Source: Janthinobacterium sp. PC23-8 | GTDB lineage: Bacteria; Pseudomonadota; Gammaproteobacteria; Burkholderiales; Burkholderiaceae_D | Assembly (NCBI RefSeq): GCF_002250505.1 | Contig: NZ_NJGY01000001.1 | Span: 1,557,968 to 1,621,967 of the forward strand | Direction of reading: 5' to 3' | DNA: 64,000 bases | In this document: piece after piece, positions 18,897 through 28,341 of the stretch | How the letters are laid out: each line of letters starts with the position of its first letter | How positions within the stretch are numbered: position 1 is the stretch's first letter | Notes under the pieces: generated by a model | The model's database searches: none | Seen by the model: only the letters and a program-made list of their open reading frames with translations | Told to the model about the DNA's origin: nothing | Position numbers and translations under genes: made by a program

Positions 18897-19778
18897 ATGT
18901 CGCGCCACGCTTCCTTCATTCCGATCCTGTCCATCCTGGGCGCAGTCACCGCACTGGGCATCGGCACCTCCTGGGCCAAGCACGCCCTGTTTCCGCTGGT
19001 CGGCGCGCAGGGCACGACGGCCGTGCGCGTCGGCTTTTCCGCCTTGCTGCTGCTGTTGTTCTGGCGTCCCTGGCGCTGGACCCTGAGCCGCCAGGACGCG
19101 CGCACGGTGGCCCTGTATGGCGCCGCGCTGGGCGCGATGAATTTGTGCTTCTACATGTCGCTGCGCACCATCCCCTTCGGCATCGCGGTGGCGATCGAGT
19201 TTGCCGGACCACTGTCCGTCGCCCTGCTCTCCTCGCGCCGCCCGCTCGACTTCCTCTGGGTGCTGCTGGCCGCCGCCGGCCTGGCGCTGCTGCTGCCGCT
19301 CGGTCATGACATGTCCACGCTGGACCCGGCCGGCATGATGTTCGCGCTGGCCGCCGCCGTCTTCTGGGCCACCTACGTCCTCTTCGGCAAGCGCGCCAGC
19401 CATCTGCATGCGGGCCATTCGGTGTCGCTGGGCTTGTTCGTGGCGGCGCTGGTGGTGGTGCCGGTCGGCGTGGCGCATGCCGGCAGCGCGCTGCTGTCAC
19501 CGCAGCTACTGATCACGGGACTGGGCGTGGCGCTGATCTCGAGCGCGATTCCCATCTCGCTCGAGATGGTGGCGCTCAAACGCCTGTCGCCACAAGCCTT
19601 CGGCATCATGGCCAGCATGGAGCCGGCCGTGGCGGCCTTGCTGGCTTTGGCCCTGCTCAATGAATACCTGAGCGCCACCCAGTGGTTGGCCATCGCGCTG
19701 ATCATGGCGGCATCGGTCGGCAGTTCGGTGACGGCGCAGCGCGGCAAGCGCGAGCCGGCGCTGCCCTTGCCAGGGTAG
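18897..19778 (+). CDS. EamA-family exporter, RhtA-like (threonine/homoserine type)
   Basis: 293 residues with about ten hydrophobic segments arranged as two five-helix EamA repeats. The NLCFYMSLRTIPFGIAVAIEFAGPL block and the second-repeat AFGIMASMEPAVAALLALALL are characteristic of RhtA-type DMT transporters. Such proteins export amino acids such as threonine and homoserine. No operon partner. Confidence 0.85.
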   Translation: MSRHASFIPILSILGAVTALGIGTSWAKHALFPLVGAQGTTAVRVGFSALLLLLFWRPWRWTLSRQDARTVALYGAALGAMNLCFYMSLRTIPFGIAVAIEFAGPLSVALLSSRRPLDFLWVLLAAAGLALLLPLGHDMSTLDPAGMMFALAAAVFWATYVLFGKRASHLHAGHSVSLGLFVAALVVVPVGVAHAGSALLSPQLLITGLGVALISSAIPISLEMVALKRLSPQAFGIMASMEPAVAALLALALLNEYLSATQWLAIALIMAASVGSSVTAQRGKREPALPLPG

Positions 19779-19861
19779 GAAAACGAGCAGGGACAGCCTG
19801 ATTCAGTGTGCTACCGCACCGATCAGCAGCGGCAATGCGCCTACCATGGAGCCGTTGCCGA

Positions 19862-19885
19862 GTCGCCCGGATGCATCCGGGCGAC
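19862..19885. repeat. Perfect 24-bp palindrome
   Basis: GTCGCCCGGATG is followed directly by its reverse complement CATCCGGGCGAC. It sits between the exporter stop and the next plus-strand start, with no T-run after it. It could be an RNA hairpin stabilising the exporter 3' end or a protein-binding site for the following gene. Confidence 0.5.
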
Positions 19886-19939
19886 ATGCTTCTCCCCGCG
19901 GCGCTCATGCGTCCTCACGCATTCCCACGAAAGTACCCC

Positions 19940-20320
19940 ATGTCATTGAATAACGCCGTCGTCTGGCTCGACCATGTCAAAGCCCATGTCATCCATTTCG
20001 ACAAGGACGCTGCCGAATCCGAGTCGCTGAAAACCCACTCCACGCATCCGCACCCGCACGTCAAGCACGGCGACAGCCATGCCAGCGAAGACGACAACAC
20101 GCGCTTCTACAACGAGATCGCGGCGACCCTGAAAGACAGCCAGCAAATCCTGGTGGTCGGACCGGCCGGCGAAAAGACCGCCTTTATGAAACACCTGACC
20201 GCCAACGCAACGGCCATCGCCGATAAAGTCAAGGCCGTGGAAACGGTCGATCACCCGTCCGACAGCCAGCTGCTGTCGTTTGCGCGCCAGCATTTCATCA
20301 GCGCCGGCGGCTTGCAGTAA
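19940..20320 (+). CDS. Small eRF1/pelota-like 'translational machinery' protein
   Basis: 126 residues from the ATG at 19940. It begins NNAVVWLDHVKAHVIHFDKD, has a His-rich loop (HPHPHVKHGDSHASEDD, about residues 35-52), then QILVVGPAGEKTAFMKHL and a C-terminal helix region. The VVGPAG...FMKHL pattern resembles the third domain of archaeal/eukaryotic release-factor-like (baeRF) proteins. From memory, close homologues are annotated as translational machinery proteins. The function is not established. Confidence 0.72.
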   Translation: MSLNNAVVWLDHVKAHVIHFDKDAAESESLKTHSTHPHPHVKHGDSHASEDDNTRFYNEIAATLKDSQQILVVGPAGEKTAFMKHLTANATAIADKVKAVETVDHPSDSQLLSFARQHFISAGGLQ

Positions 20321-20335
20321 AAATCAAAGCCCATG

Positions 20336-20376
20336 AAAAAACCCCGCCAGCTGGTTTCAGCTCGCGGGGTTTTTTT
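20336..20376. terminator. Bidirectional Rho-independent terminator
   Basis: ACCCCGC...GCGGGGT stem with an inner GCTG/CAGC pair, an A-run on the left and seven T's on the right. It serves the convergent eRF1-like gene (plus) and nrdB (minus). Confidence 0.88.
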
Positions 20377-20399
20377 CAAGGTAAAGCAGCCTGTTTCAA

Positions 20400-21551
20400 T
20401 TACTCCCAGTTCAACGCGCCACCGGTCTGGTATTCCGTCACGCGCGTTTCGAAGAAGTTGCGTTCCTTCTTCATGTCGATCATTTCGCTCATCCACGGGA
20501 AGGGGTTTTCCTCTTGCGCGAACAGCGGCTCGAGGCCGATCTGCTGGGCGCGGCGGTTGGCGATAAAGCGCAGGTAGCCCTTGAACATCGGCGCGTTCAG
20601 GCCCAGTACGCCGCGCGGCATGGTGTCTTCGGCATACGCATATTCCAGGTCGACGGCGCGCAGGAACAGCACCTTGATCTCTTCGCGGAACTCGGCCGTC
20701 CACAGCTGCGGGTTTTCCATTTTGATGGTGTTGATCAGGTCGATGCCGAAGTTGCAGTGCATCGACTCGTCGCGCAGGATGTACTGGTACTGCTCGGCCG
20801 CGCCCATCATCTTGTTCTGGCGGCCCAGCGCCAGGATCTGCGTGAAGCCGACGTAGAAGAACAAACCCTCCATCAGGCAGGCAAAGACGATCAGGGACTT
20901 GAGCAGCTTCTGGTCGTTTTCGGTGGTGCCGGTGGTAAACGCCGGGTCGGTCAGCATGTCGATGAACGGGATCAGGAATTCATCCTTGTCGCGGATCGAC
21001 TTGACTTCGTTGTAGGCGTTGAAGATCTCGCCTTCGTCCAGGCCCAGGGACTCCACGATGTACTGGTAGGCGTGCGTGTGGATCGCTTCCTCGAAAGCCT
21101 GGCGCAGCAGGTACTGGCGGCACTCGGGGGCCGTGATGTGGCGGTAGGTGCCCAGCACGATGTTGTTGGCGGCCAGCGAGTCGGCGGTCACGAAAAAGCC
21201 CAGGTTGCGCTTGACCAGGCGGCGTTCGTCTTCCGTCAGGCCGTTCGGATTCTTCCACAGCTCGATATCGCGCTGCATGTTCACTTCCTGCGGCATCCAG
21301 TGGTTGGCGCAGCCGGCCAGGTATTTGTCCCATGCCCATTTGTACTTGAACGGCACCAGCTGGTTGACGTCGGTCTTGCCATTGATGATGCGCTTGTCGT
21401 CGGCGTTGACGCGGCGCGCCACCTGCTCGGCGTTCGCTTCGGACGGTTCGGCGCCGGCCGACAGGTTCAATTCGGTATTGCCCAGTGGCGCCTGCTGCGC
21501 CGGACGCGGCACTGCTGCCGTCGTGGTTTCATCATCCCAGGATAAGGACAT
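20400..21551 (-). CDS. nrdB: Class Ia ribonucleotide reductase, beta subunit
   Basis: 383 residues from the ATG at 21551. The diiron/tyrosyl-radical segment is visible as [13 protein letters not shown] (Glu, His and radical Tyr), with a later [11 protein letters not shown]lu/His cluster. The C-terminal tail [17 protein letters not shown] is the part that docks onto NrdA. Encoded 67 bp after nrdA in the same operon and ends at a bidirectional terminator. Confidence 0.95.
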   Translation of the reverse strand: MSLSWDDETTTAAVPRPAQQAPLGNTELNLSAGAEPSEANAEQVARRVNADDKRIINGKTDVNQLVPFKYKWAWDKYLAGCANHWMPQEVNMQRDIELWKNPNGLTEDERRLVKRNLGFFVTADSLAANNIVLGTYRHITAPECRQYLLRQAFEEAIHTHAYQYIVESLGLDEGEIFNAYNEVKSIRDKDEFLIPFIDMLTDPAFTTGTTENDQKLLKSLIVFACLMEGLFFYVGFTQILALGRQNKMMGAAEQYQYILRDESMHCNFGIDLINTIKMENPQLWTAEFREEIKVLFLRAVDLEYAYAEDTMPRGVLGLNAPMFKGYLRFIANRRAQQIGLEPLFAQEENPFPWMSEMIDMKKERNFFETRVTEYQTGGALNWE

Positions 21552-21618
21552 AATTATTTCTCTCTTGAAATGCGGATATTCACAATCAGCCCGGCGATGC
21601 CGGGCTGAGCACTTTAAA

Positions 21619-24579
21619 TTATTGGCAGGCTTCGCACTCTTCGAAGCCATCATCACCGGGACGCAGGTAGCAGGCTTCGCCATCGGCGTCGTCCGCTGCC
21701 GCTACGGCAACCGCTGCTGGCGCGACGGCCACGGCGGCGGCTGCAGCCACGCTGGCGGCCTGCGCGCTCTGGGCGCTGGCCGACATGCCGCCATCGACCG
21801 CCACCGCGTTCAGGGCGCCGGTCCTGGAGGTCGATTTCTCCATGTGGGTGGCGGCGATGGTGCGCAGGTAATACGTCGTTTTCAGGCCGCGCAGCCACGC
21901 CAGTTTATACGTCTCGTCGAGTTTCTTGCCCGAGGCGCCGGCCATGTAGATGTTCAGCGACTGCGCCTGGTCGATCCACTTCTGACGGCGCGATGCCGCT
22001 TCCACCAGCCAGCTCGGCGACACTTCAAAGGCGGTGGCGTAGATGTCGCGCAGGTCTTGCGGGATGCGGTCGATCTTCACCAAGGAACCGTCGAAGTATT
22101 TCAGGTCCGAGATCATCACTTCATCCCACAGGTCGCGCGCCTTCAGGTCGCGCACCAGGTAGCCGTTGATTTCGGTGAATTCGCCCGACAGGTTCGATTT
22201 CACGTACAGGTTCTGGAACGTCGGCTCGATACAGGCCGACACGCCGATGATGTTCGAAATGGTGGCCGTCGGCGCGATCGCCACGCAGTTCGAGTTGCGC
22301 ATGCCGAATTTGGCGATGCGTTCGCGCACCGGGGTCCAGTCCATCGCCGACGAAGTATCGACTTCCAGGTAGCCGCCGCGCTCTTCAAGCAGCAGTTTGA
22401 CGGAATCCTGTGGCAGGATGCCGCGGTCCCACAGGGAACCTGCGTACGACTCGTAGCGGCCGCGCTCTTCGGCCAGTTCGGTCGAGGCCAGGTAGGCGTA
22501 GTAGCACACCGCTTCCATCGAGGTATCGGCAAACGACACGGCGGCGTCGGAGGCAAACGGGATGCGCATCATGTGCAGGCAATCCTGGAAGCCCATGACG
22601 CCCATGCCGACCGGACGGTGGCGCATGTTCGAATTGCGCGCCTTGTCGACGGCGTAGTAGTTGATGTCGATGACGTTATCGAGCATGCGCATGGCGGTGC
22701 GCACGGTCTTCGCCAGCTTGACGTGGTCGAGCTTGCCTTCTTTCATGTGCGCCGGCATGTTGACGGAACCCAGGTTGCAGACGGCGATTTCGTCGGCGCT
22801 GGTGTTCAGCGTGATTTCCGTGCACAGGTTCGAGCTGTGCACCACGCCGACATGCGACTGCGGGCTGCGGATATTGCACGGGTCCTTGAAGGTGATCCAT
22901 GGGTGGCCGGTTTCAAACAGCATCGACAGCATCTTGCGCCACAGGTCGAGCGCGGCAATTTTCTTGAACGAGCGCATTTCGCCGGCGGCGGCCTTCGCTT
23001 CGTAGCCCAGGTAAGCCGTTTCAAAGGCCTTGCCGACCTTGTCGTGCAGGTCCGGCGTTTCCGATGGCGAGAACAGGGTCCATTCGCCTTTTTCCATCAC
23101 GCGCTTCATGAACATGTCGGGAATCCAGTTGGCCGTGTTCATGTCGTGGGTGCGGCGGCGGTCGTCGCCCGTGTTCTTGCGCAGGTCGAGAAATTCCTCG
23201 ATGTCCATGTGCCAGGTTTCCAGGTAGGCGCAAACGGCGCCCTTGCGCTTGCCGCCCTGGTTGACGGCCACGGCGGTGTCGTTGACCACTTTCAGGAACG
23301 GCACCACGCCTTGCGACTTGCCGTTGGTGCCCTTGATATGGGCACCCAGGGCACGCACTGGCGTCCAGTCGTTGCCCAGGCCGCCGGCATACTTGGCCAG
23401 CAGCGCGTTGTCCTTGATGGCGTCGTAGATGCCTTCGAGGTCATCGGACACCGTGCTCAGGTAGCACGACGACAGCTGCGAGCGCAAGGTACCCGAGTTG
23501 AACAGGGTCGGCGTCGAGCTCATGAAGTCGAACGAAGACAGCAGGCTGTAGAACTCGATGGCGCGCGCTTCGCGGTCCGACTCGTTCAGTGCCAGGCCCA
23601 TCGCCACGCGCATGTAGAACGCTTGCGGCATTTCGATGCGCACGTCCTGGATATGCAGGAAATAGCGGTCGTACAGGGTTTGCAGGCCGATATAGCCAAA
23701 TTGCAGGTCGCGGTCGGCGACGATGGCCTTGGCCAGGCGTTCCAGGTCGAACGTGGCCAGTACCGGGTTGAGCAGCTCGGCAGCGATGCCCTTGGCGATA
23801 TAGGCCGGGAAATACGTCAGGTATTCGGCGGCTGCGGCCGCTTGCGGCACTTCCTTGCCGAACACTTCCTTGCGCACCGTATGCAGCAGGATGCGGGCCG
23901 TGACCTGGCTGTAGGCCGGGTCTTTTTCCATCAGCGCGCGCGCTGCCAGGATGGCCGACTTGTGCAGTTCTTCGACCGGCACGCCGTCGTACAGGTTTTT
24001 CACGGTTTCAGCGAGGATGGCGTCGGCGTCGACATGCTTTTCCAGGCCGGCACAGGCGGCGTTGATCAGGTCGCGCACTTGCTGCATGTCGAGCGGGCGG
24101 CGCACGCCGTTGTCGAGCACGTTCAATTGCGGTGCGGCCACGTGCGCGGAGGCGCCCAGCGCCTCCTTCTGCAGGCGGCGCTCTTCCATGTGCTTGGCGC
24201 GGTACAGCACGTAGGCGCGCGCCACATCGTGTTCGCCCGAACGCATCAGCGACAGTTCCACCTGGTCTTGCACGTCTTCGATATGGAAGGTGCCGCCGCC
24301 GGGCTGGCGGCGCACCAGCGCGGCCACGACCGAGCTGGTCAGTTGCTCGACCAGTTCACGCACGCGGGCGGAAGCGGCGCCCTGGCCACCGCCCACGGCC
24401 AGAAACGCCTTGGTCATCGCGATGGCGATTTTCGACGGCTCAAATGCCACCACCGCGCCGTTGCGGCGGATGATGCGATAGTCGCCCATGGCCACGCCGA
24501 TGCTTGCCACGCTGTGCGCCGCGCCTGGCGCTGGCGGTACTGGCGTTGGATGGATAGAAATATCTTGAGGTGATTGCAT
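21619..24579 (-). CDS. nrdA: Class Ia ribonucleotide reductase, alpha subunit
   Basis: 986 residues. The N-terminal ATP-cone (about residues 32-125, [17 protein letters not shown]) gives overall dATP inhibition. The catalytic N-x-C-x-E motif is in [11 protein letters not shown], with partner cysteine in [10 protein letters not shown]. The C-terminal tail ends with EECEACQ, the cysteine pair that re-reduces the active site; an Ala/Val-rich linker precedes it. Reduces ribonucleoside diphosphates with NrdB. GGGAGC precedes the ATG. The leader is long (about 290 nt) and the promoter lies between two NrdR-type boxes. Confidence 0.95.
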   Translation of the reverse strand: MQSPQDISIHPTPVPPAPGAAHSVASIGVAMGDYRIIRRNGAVVAFEPSKIAIAMTKAFLAVGGGQGAASARVRELVEQLTSSVVAALVRRQPGGGTFHIEDVQDQVELSLMRSGEHDVARAYVLYRAKHMEERRLQKEALGASAHVAAPQLNVLDNGVRRPLDMQQVRDLINAACAGLEKHVDADAILAETVKNLYDGVPVEELHKSAILAARALMEKDPAYSQVTARILLHTVRKEVFGKEVPQAAAAAEYLTYFPAYIAKGIAAELLNPVLATFDLERLAKAIVADRDLQFGYIGLQTLYDRYFLHIQDVRIEMPQAFYMRVAMGLALNESDREARAIEFYSLLSSFDFMSSTPTLFNSGTLRSQLSSCYLSTVSDDLEGIYDAIKDNALLAKYAGGLGNDWTPVRALGAHIKGTNGKSQGVVPFLKVVNDTAVAVNQGGKRKGAVCAYLETWHMDIEEFLDLRKNTGDDRRRTHDMNTANWIPDMFMKRVMEKGEWTLFSPSETPDLHDKVGKAFETAYLGYEAKAAAGEMRSFKKIAALDLWRKMLSMLFETGHPWITFKDPCNIRSPQSHVGVVHSSNLCTEITLNTSADEIAVCNLGSVNMPAHMKEGKLDHVKLAKTVRTAMRMLDNVIDINYYAVDKARNSNMRHRPVGMGVMGFQDCLHMMRIPFASDAAVSFADTSMEAVCYYAYLASTELAEERGRYESYAGSLWDRGILPQDSVKLLLEERGGYLEVDTSSAMDWTPVRERIAKFGMRNSNCVAIAPTATISNIIGVSACIEPTFQNLYVKSNLSGEFTEINGYLVRDLKARDLWDEVMISDLKYFDGSLVKIDRIPQDLRDIYATAFEVSPSWLVEAASRRQKWIDQAQSLNIYMAGASGKKLDETYKLAWLRGLKTTYYLRTIAATHMEKSTSRTGALNAVAVDGGMSASAQSAQAASVAAAAAVAVAPAAVAVAAADDADGEACYLRPGDDGFEECEACQ

Positions 24580-24858
24580 TGAAGCTCCCGTTGTCAGCTA
24601 AAGTCAGCCTGCAGTTTTGCTGCCGCGTGTGTTGTTGAATAGAACGCCCGATGGTCCGGGCTTCTTCCGGTATTTAGTATTAAAAACTACATTTTTAAGG
24701 CATCAGATGATACGAATGAAAATAGCGTGCCATCACGGCCATGGCTGGCGTGAAACCTGTCTCGATGGGTGATAAACCGCCAGTGCCAGCTTGCCAGGTA
24801 AGCACGCAAACGGTGTTGGCGCTGGCTTGACACTAATTCTGAAAACATCTGTGATGGC

Positions 24859-24870
24859 ACTACATTTAGT
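24859..24870. promoter_or_regulatory. NrdR box (promoter-downstream copy)
   Basis: ACTACATTTAGT matches the NrdR core ACTATATATAGT at 10 of 12 positions. Its centre is 31 bp from the second box, the three-helical-turn spacing known for tandem NrdR boxes. Confidence 0.72.
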
Positions 24871-24871
24871 A

Positions 24872-24877
24872 AGTATA
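24872..24877 (-). promoter_or_regulatory. Putative -10 element (TATACT) of nrdA
   Basis: On the minus strand GATATACTTAC lies exactly between the two NrdR-type boxes, so repressor binding would block the promoter. The -35 match is poor. Confidence 0.45.
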
Positions 24878-24889
24878 TCGAATTTATGC

Positions 24890-24901
24890 ACTAATTGTAG
24901 T
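24890..24901. promoter_or_regulatory. NrdR box (promoter-upstream copy)
   Basis: ACTAATTGTAGT retains both outer half-sites (ACTA...TAGT) of the NrdR box. Paired with the box at 24859 at 31 bp centre to centre. Confidence 0.68.
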
Positions 24902-25226
24902 ACCCATCGATGGCAGGCGCAATACTTTTCCCCGCCTGGATCCCGCTTAATTTTTACGATTTCATGCACGAATTCAATTGACTTTTCAGGGCATGGATCA
25001 CAGGCCCGGCACCCGCGCAGTGAGCACTAACGCAGGCCGCCGCAGAGCGCTGCGCACCCGGTTCCCGATATTAATCCAAATCAATTTCAGCCTGGTTTGT
25101 GCTTGCCGTAGCAGCAATTATTTACGTCAATGCAACTACTGAACCAGCGAGCAGCCGCCGCTGGCGAAAGCGGGACCGGCATTATAATCTACCGCGCCGT
25201 TTCGGTCCTGGCCGCGTCCTGTTGGC

Positions 25227-26273
25227 TCAGCCCGGCGGCTCGCGCAATTGCAATTTTTGCATGCGGTAGCGCAACTGGCGCACGCTGATGCCCAGCTGCC
25301 GCGCCGCCCGCGCGCGGTGGTAGCGCGTTTGCACCAACGCCTGCAGGATCATTTCGCGCTCGGTTTGCAGCAGGAACAACTGTAGCGGAATGATCGGTGC
25401 GCCGCCATGCGCCATGCCGGGCAGCGGCAATTGCCGGCCCGGCAAGCCGGGGTTCAGGGCCGTCACCGGCGCAGTCACAGCCAAACCCAGCCCATCGGCC
25501 GTGATCACGCCGCCATCGGCAAAAGCCAGGGCGCGTTCCAGCAGGTTTTCCAGTTCGCGCACATTGCCGGGAAAAGCATGGCGCTCCAGCGCCGCCAGCA
25601 CCGCCGGCGCCAGATGTACGACTTGCCGTGGCGCCAGGCGCGCCAGGATGGCCTCGCACAGGGCCGGCAAGTCGCCCAGCCGTTCGCGCAGGGGCGGCAC
25701 CGCCAGTTCGATCACGTTCAGGCGGTAATACAGGTCCTGGCGAAAGCTGCCGGCCGCCACGCCGCGCGCCAGGCCGTGCTGGCTGGCGCACAGAATGCGC
25801 ACGTCGACGGCCTCGTCGGCGCTGCCGCCCAGTTTGCGCACGCGGCGCTCCTGCAGCGCGCGCAACAGCTTGACCTGCATCACCAAAGGCAGGTCATCGA
25901 CCTCATCGAGCAGCAGGCTGCCACCGTGTGCCGCCTGGAACAGACCTTGCCGCTCGTGCAACGCGCCCGTGTAGGCGCCGGGGCGGCAGCCGAACAGTTC
26001 GGCTTCCATCAGGGTCTCGGGGATAGCGCCGCAATTGACGGCAATAAACGGACCGGCGGCGCGCGCGCCCTGGGCATGGATGGCGCGCGCCACCAGCTCC
26101 TTGCCGCTGCCCGATTCGCCGCGGATCGCCACCGGCGCGCAGGACGCGGCGATGCGCGCAATTTGCGCGCGCAGCGCCTGCATGGCGGCCGAACTGCCGC
26201 TCAGTTGTGGGACAGAATCTTTAGCGAGGGGCGCGACGTGGCTGCCGACGGCCTGGATACGCGAGCTGGGCAT
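25227..26273 (-). CDS. PilR-like sigma-54-dependent activator lacking a receiver domain
   Basis: 348 residues. Only about 25 residues precede the AAA+ domain: Walker A GESGSGKE at 52-59, sigma-54-contact loop GAYTGA at 99-104 (Tyr replaces the usual Phe), Walker B LLLDEVDDLP. The C-terminal Fis-type helix-turn-helix (ARAARQLGISVRQLRYRMQK) closely resembles PilR. PilR normally has an N-terminal receiver of about 120 residues and a PilS kinase beside it; neither is present. The start is well supported (AAAGGA, 7 bases from ATG), so this is not a mis-called start. Sits behind ccsA and the PP0621 gene. Confidence 0.85.
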   Translation of the reverse strand: MPSSRIQAVGSHVAPLAKDSVPQLSGSSAAMQALRAQIARIAASCAPVAIRGESGSGKELVARAIHAQGARAAGPFIAVNCGAIPETLMEAELFGCRPGAYTGALHERQGLFQAAHGGSLLLDEVDDLPLVMQVKLLRALQERRVRKLGGSADEAVDVRILCASQHGLARGVAAGSFRQDLYYRLNVIELAVPPLRERLGDLPALCEAILARLAPRQVVHLAPAVLAALERHAFPGNVRELENLLERALAFADGGVITADGLGLAVTAPVTALNPGLPGRQLPLPGMAHGGAPIIPLQLFLLQTEREMILQALVQTRYHRARAARQLGISVRQLRYRMQKLQLREPPG

Positions 26274-26405
26274 GAGCTATCCTTTCGACAAGGACTGCGA
26301 TCGGACACATCAGGGTGTCAGTGTCAGGCCCATGCTACGCCTGCCCGGCGGAGCATGGCGTCACGATACGGATGAGAAATTGCTGAGGAAGGCGGCAGGC
26401 GGTCG

Positions 26406-26663
26406 TTACACAGTGGCGTGCGCGTGACTGCAGTAGTCGTGGCCCTTGGCCTGCACGTTTTCGGAGGCCGGGTAGTACACGCCGCAGTGGGCGCAGCACA
26501 GCATCAGCTCGGCATCGGGCAATTCGGCCACGCGGCCGGGTGCTGCATGGGGATTAGCTTGCTGCTGGCGTTGTTGCTGACGCTGCTGCAGGCCGCGGAT
26601 CTTGCTGCGGATCGCGAACACCACCAGGAACACCAGCGCCAGCCAGAACAAAATACGGGTCAT
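26406..26663 (-). CDS. PP0621-family small membrane protein
   Basis: 85 residues: a single N-terminal membrane helix (ILFWLALVFLVVFAI), a Gln-rich segment (LQQRQQQRQQQ) and a C-terminal CCAHCGVYYPASE...YCSHAHA motif that looks metal-binding. The start overlaps the ccsA stop (ATGA). Function unknown; in betaproteobacteria it commonly lies between ccsA and pilS. Confidence 0.82.
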   Translation of the reverse strand: MTRILFWLALVFLVVFAIRSKIRGLQQRQQQRQQQANPHAAPGRVAELPDAELMLCCAHCGVYYPASENVQAKGHDYCSHAHATV

Positions 26664-27463
26664 AAATATCCTCGGTGCAAAACCACTTCCAGTACAAAAC
26701 GGCTGCCGACATAGGCCAGCAGCAAGGTGGCAAAGCCGGCCAGGGTAAATGTCAGCGCCGTCTTGCCGCGCCAGCCGCGAAAGCGGCGTCCGGCCAGCAG
26801 CACGGCAAACAGCAGCCACGACAGCAGGGTAAATACCGACTTGTGATCCCAGGTCAGGGCCTTGCCAAATAATTGTTCAGAAAACACAATGCCCGACAAC
26901 ACGGTCAGGCTCAGCAAAATGAAACCCAGGCCGATCATGCGAAACAGCAGCTTTTCCATCGTCAGCAAGGCCGGCAGCTGGTCCAGCGCCCCGGACAAGA
27001 AGCCGCGCCGCTCGCTGCGCGTGTGCAGGCGCGATTCCTGCAGCGCCATCAGCACGGCGTGAAAAGCGGCGATCGTCAAGGTGCTGTAGGCCAGCACGGC
27101 CACCGTGATATGCCAGCCGAACACGGCGGACTTGCCTTCCAGCACCACCTGATTGCCGGGAAAGGCCCAGGCCAGGCCGATCGCCAGCACGGCGCAGGGC
27201 ATGACCATGCGGCGCAGGCCATCGAGGCTGAAATTGCGGTTTTCTATCCAGTAGGCGCCCACCGACACCCACAGCGCGGCCGACAGCATGGCGGAAAACC
27301 CGAAGCGCAAGGTGCCCGGCGCCATCAGGTCGAACCACAAGGTGGCCGCGTGCGACAGCCAGGCGACGCCGGTCAGCGCGGCGATCAGCCTGCCTTGCGA
27401 CGAGGGAAGAAACGCGCACACCGCATACGCCATGGCGGCAAGGAAGAAAAAATAGGTCTGCAT
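26660..27463 (-). CDS. CcsA/YpjD-type cytochrome c assembly membrane protein
   Basis: 267 residues with about eight hydrophobic helices. Conserved features are GWHITVAVLAYSTLTIAAFHAVLMALQE and TWDHKSVFTLLSWLLFAVLL, whose histidines match the haem-handling His of the CcsA/HemX family. No WWD block is evident, so it is the shorter YpjD-like form. First gene of the ccsA-PP0621-sigma-54-activator set. In many betaproteobacteria it is divergent from ffh; here ffh is 10 kb away. Confidence 0.85.
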   Translation of the reverse strand: MQTYFFFLAAMAYAVCAFLPSSQGRLIAALTGVAWLSHAATLWFDLMAPGTLRFGFSAMLSAALWVSVGAYWIENRNFSLDGLRRMVMPCAVLAIGLAWAFPGNQVVLEGKSAVFGWHITVAVLAYSTLTIAAFHAVLMALQESRLHTRSERRGFLSGALDQLPALLTMEKLLFRMIGLGFILLSLTVLSGIVFSEQLFGKALTWDHKSVFTLLSWLLFAVLLAGRRFRGWRGKTALTFTLAGFATLLLAYVGSRFVLEVVLHRGYL

Positions 27464-27732
27464 GTTTTAAGTTTACACCATAGCCGGCCAGCGCGAATCG
27501 CGCAGCGGCACGCGTGGCTGCCCGATACTGTGCCGCGCGCAATGCGAAAGAGCCTGCCATGATATCGCGCCTGAGGCCGCGCCGGTGGCCCGCCCTCAAG
27601 ATTTCGCGAATCTTTCCTGCCGCACGGCAAGCTTGCCCGTCATTTCAGGATATTGCGGAATATTGCAGGATATTGCTTAAGGCGCCGATTATCGTTAGGC
27701 TGGCGCCATCACCGCTTTCTGACTGCCATGCC

Positions 27733-28158
27733 ATGCCCGCTTCCAGCCTCGACGACAAATTGTGTTTCCAGCTCTACGCCACCTCGCTGAAAATGACCCA
27801 GCTGTACAAGCCGATGCTGGCCGCCATCAAGCTGACCTATCCGCAGTACCTGGTGATGCTGGTACTGTGGGACCAGGAAGGCCTGGGCATCAAGGACCTG
27901 GCCGAGCGCTTGCAGCAAGATTCCGGCTCGATCACGCCGCTGGTCAAGCGGCTCGAAGCGGAAGGCTATCTGCTGCGCGCACGCGATCCGCGCGACGAAC
28001 GCAACCGCGTGCTGACCTTGACTGCGGCCGGACGCGACTTGCGCCAGGCCAGCACCGCCATCGACCAGGCGATTGCCAACAACTGCAGCGTGATCGCGCC
28101 GGAATTCGAGGTCATGATGGAAGGCTTGCGCAAGCTGAACGCCAGGCTGGGCGCCTGA
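27733..28158 (+). CDS. MarR-family regulator, OhrR type
   Basis: 141 residues from the ATG at 27733. The OhrR subgroup signature is clear: the redox Cys in LCFQLYATSLKMTQ and the block LTYPQYLVMLVLWDQEG, then the winged-helix recognition region GSITPLVKRLEAEGYLLR and DPRDERNRVLTLT wing. OhrR proteins repress until the Cys is oxidised by organic peroxides. No ohr gene is adjacent; the downstream gene is a secreted alpha/beta hydrolase, separated by a region with two operator-like palindromes. Confidence 0.88.
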   Translation: MPASSLDDKLCFQLYATSLKMTQLYKPMLAAIKLTYPQYLVMLVLWDQEGLGIKDLAERLQQDSGSITPLVKRLEAEGYLLRARDPRDERNRVLTLTAAGRDLRQASTAIDQAIANNCSVIAPEFEVMMEGLRKLNARLGA

Positions 28159-28193
28159 TGGACCAGCCGCGTCGAATTTCCTCAAAAATATAT

Positions 28194-28221
28194 TGCACAC
28201 TAATGATTAGTGCGCTATTCT
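28194..28221 (+). promoter_or_regulatory. Promoter TTGCAC-N16-TATTCT with embedded operator
   Basis: A -35-like TTGCAC (28194) and -10-like TATTCT (28216) flank the inverted repeat CACTAAT-g-ATTAGTG (28198-28212). Repressor bound there would block RNA polymerase. It precedes the alpha/beta hydrolase gene. Confidence 0.55.
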
Positions 28222-28292
28222 TATTTCACTGACTGCCCGATGGTGCTGCTGATAGCAGGGCAAGTTCACTACCGACCGCCATTTTTAATTAA

Positions 28293-28310
28293 TAATTAGC
28301 GCGCTAATTA
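28293..28310. promoter_or_regulatory. Second operator-like palindrome before the hydrolase gene
   Basis: A perfect 18-bp palindrome, TAATTAGCG followed by CGCTAATTA, 31 bp upstream of the hydrolase ATG. It shares the TAAT/ATTA core with the first site and fits an OhrR/MarR operator. Confidence 0.55.
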
Positions 28311-28341
28311 ATAGCCAGCCATAAACTCAAGGAGTCCTGCC

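Larger units (their letters stand above)
24580..25226. other. Intergenic region upstream of nrdA
   Basis: About 650 bp with no convincing gene. It contains the tandem NrdR-type boxes and the likely nrdA promoter at 24859-24901, and a roughly 290-nt nrdA leader in which only a small GCCCG/CGGGC hairpin was seen. Nothing recognisable between 24902 and 25226. Confidence 0.55.

Noticed and set aside
21148..24573. 1141-codon plus-strand frame
   Set aside because: Antisense shadow of nrdA caused by high GC; composition not protein-like.
24828..24856. Plus-strand TTGACA ... TGTGAT promoter-like pair upstream of nrdA
   Set aside because: Weak -10 and no gene downstream on that strand.
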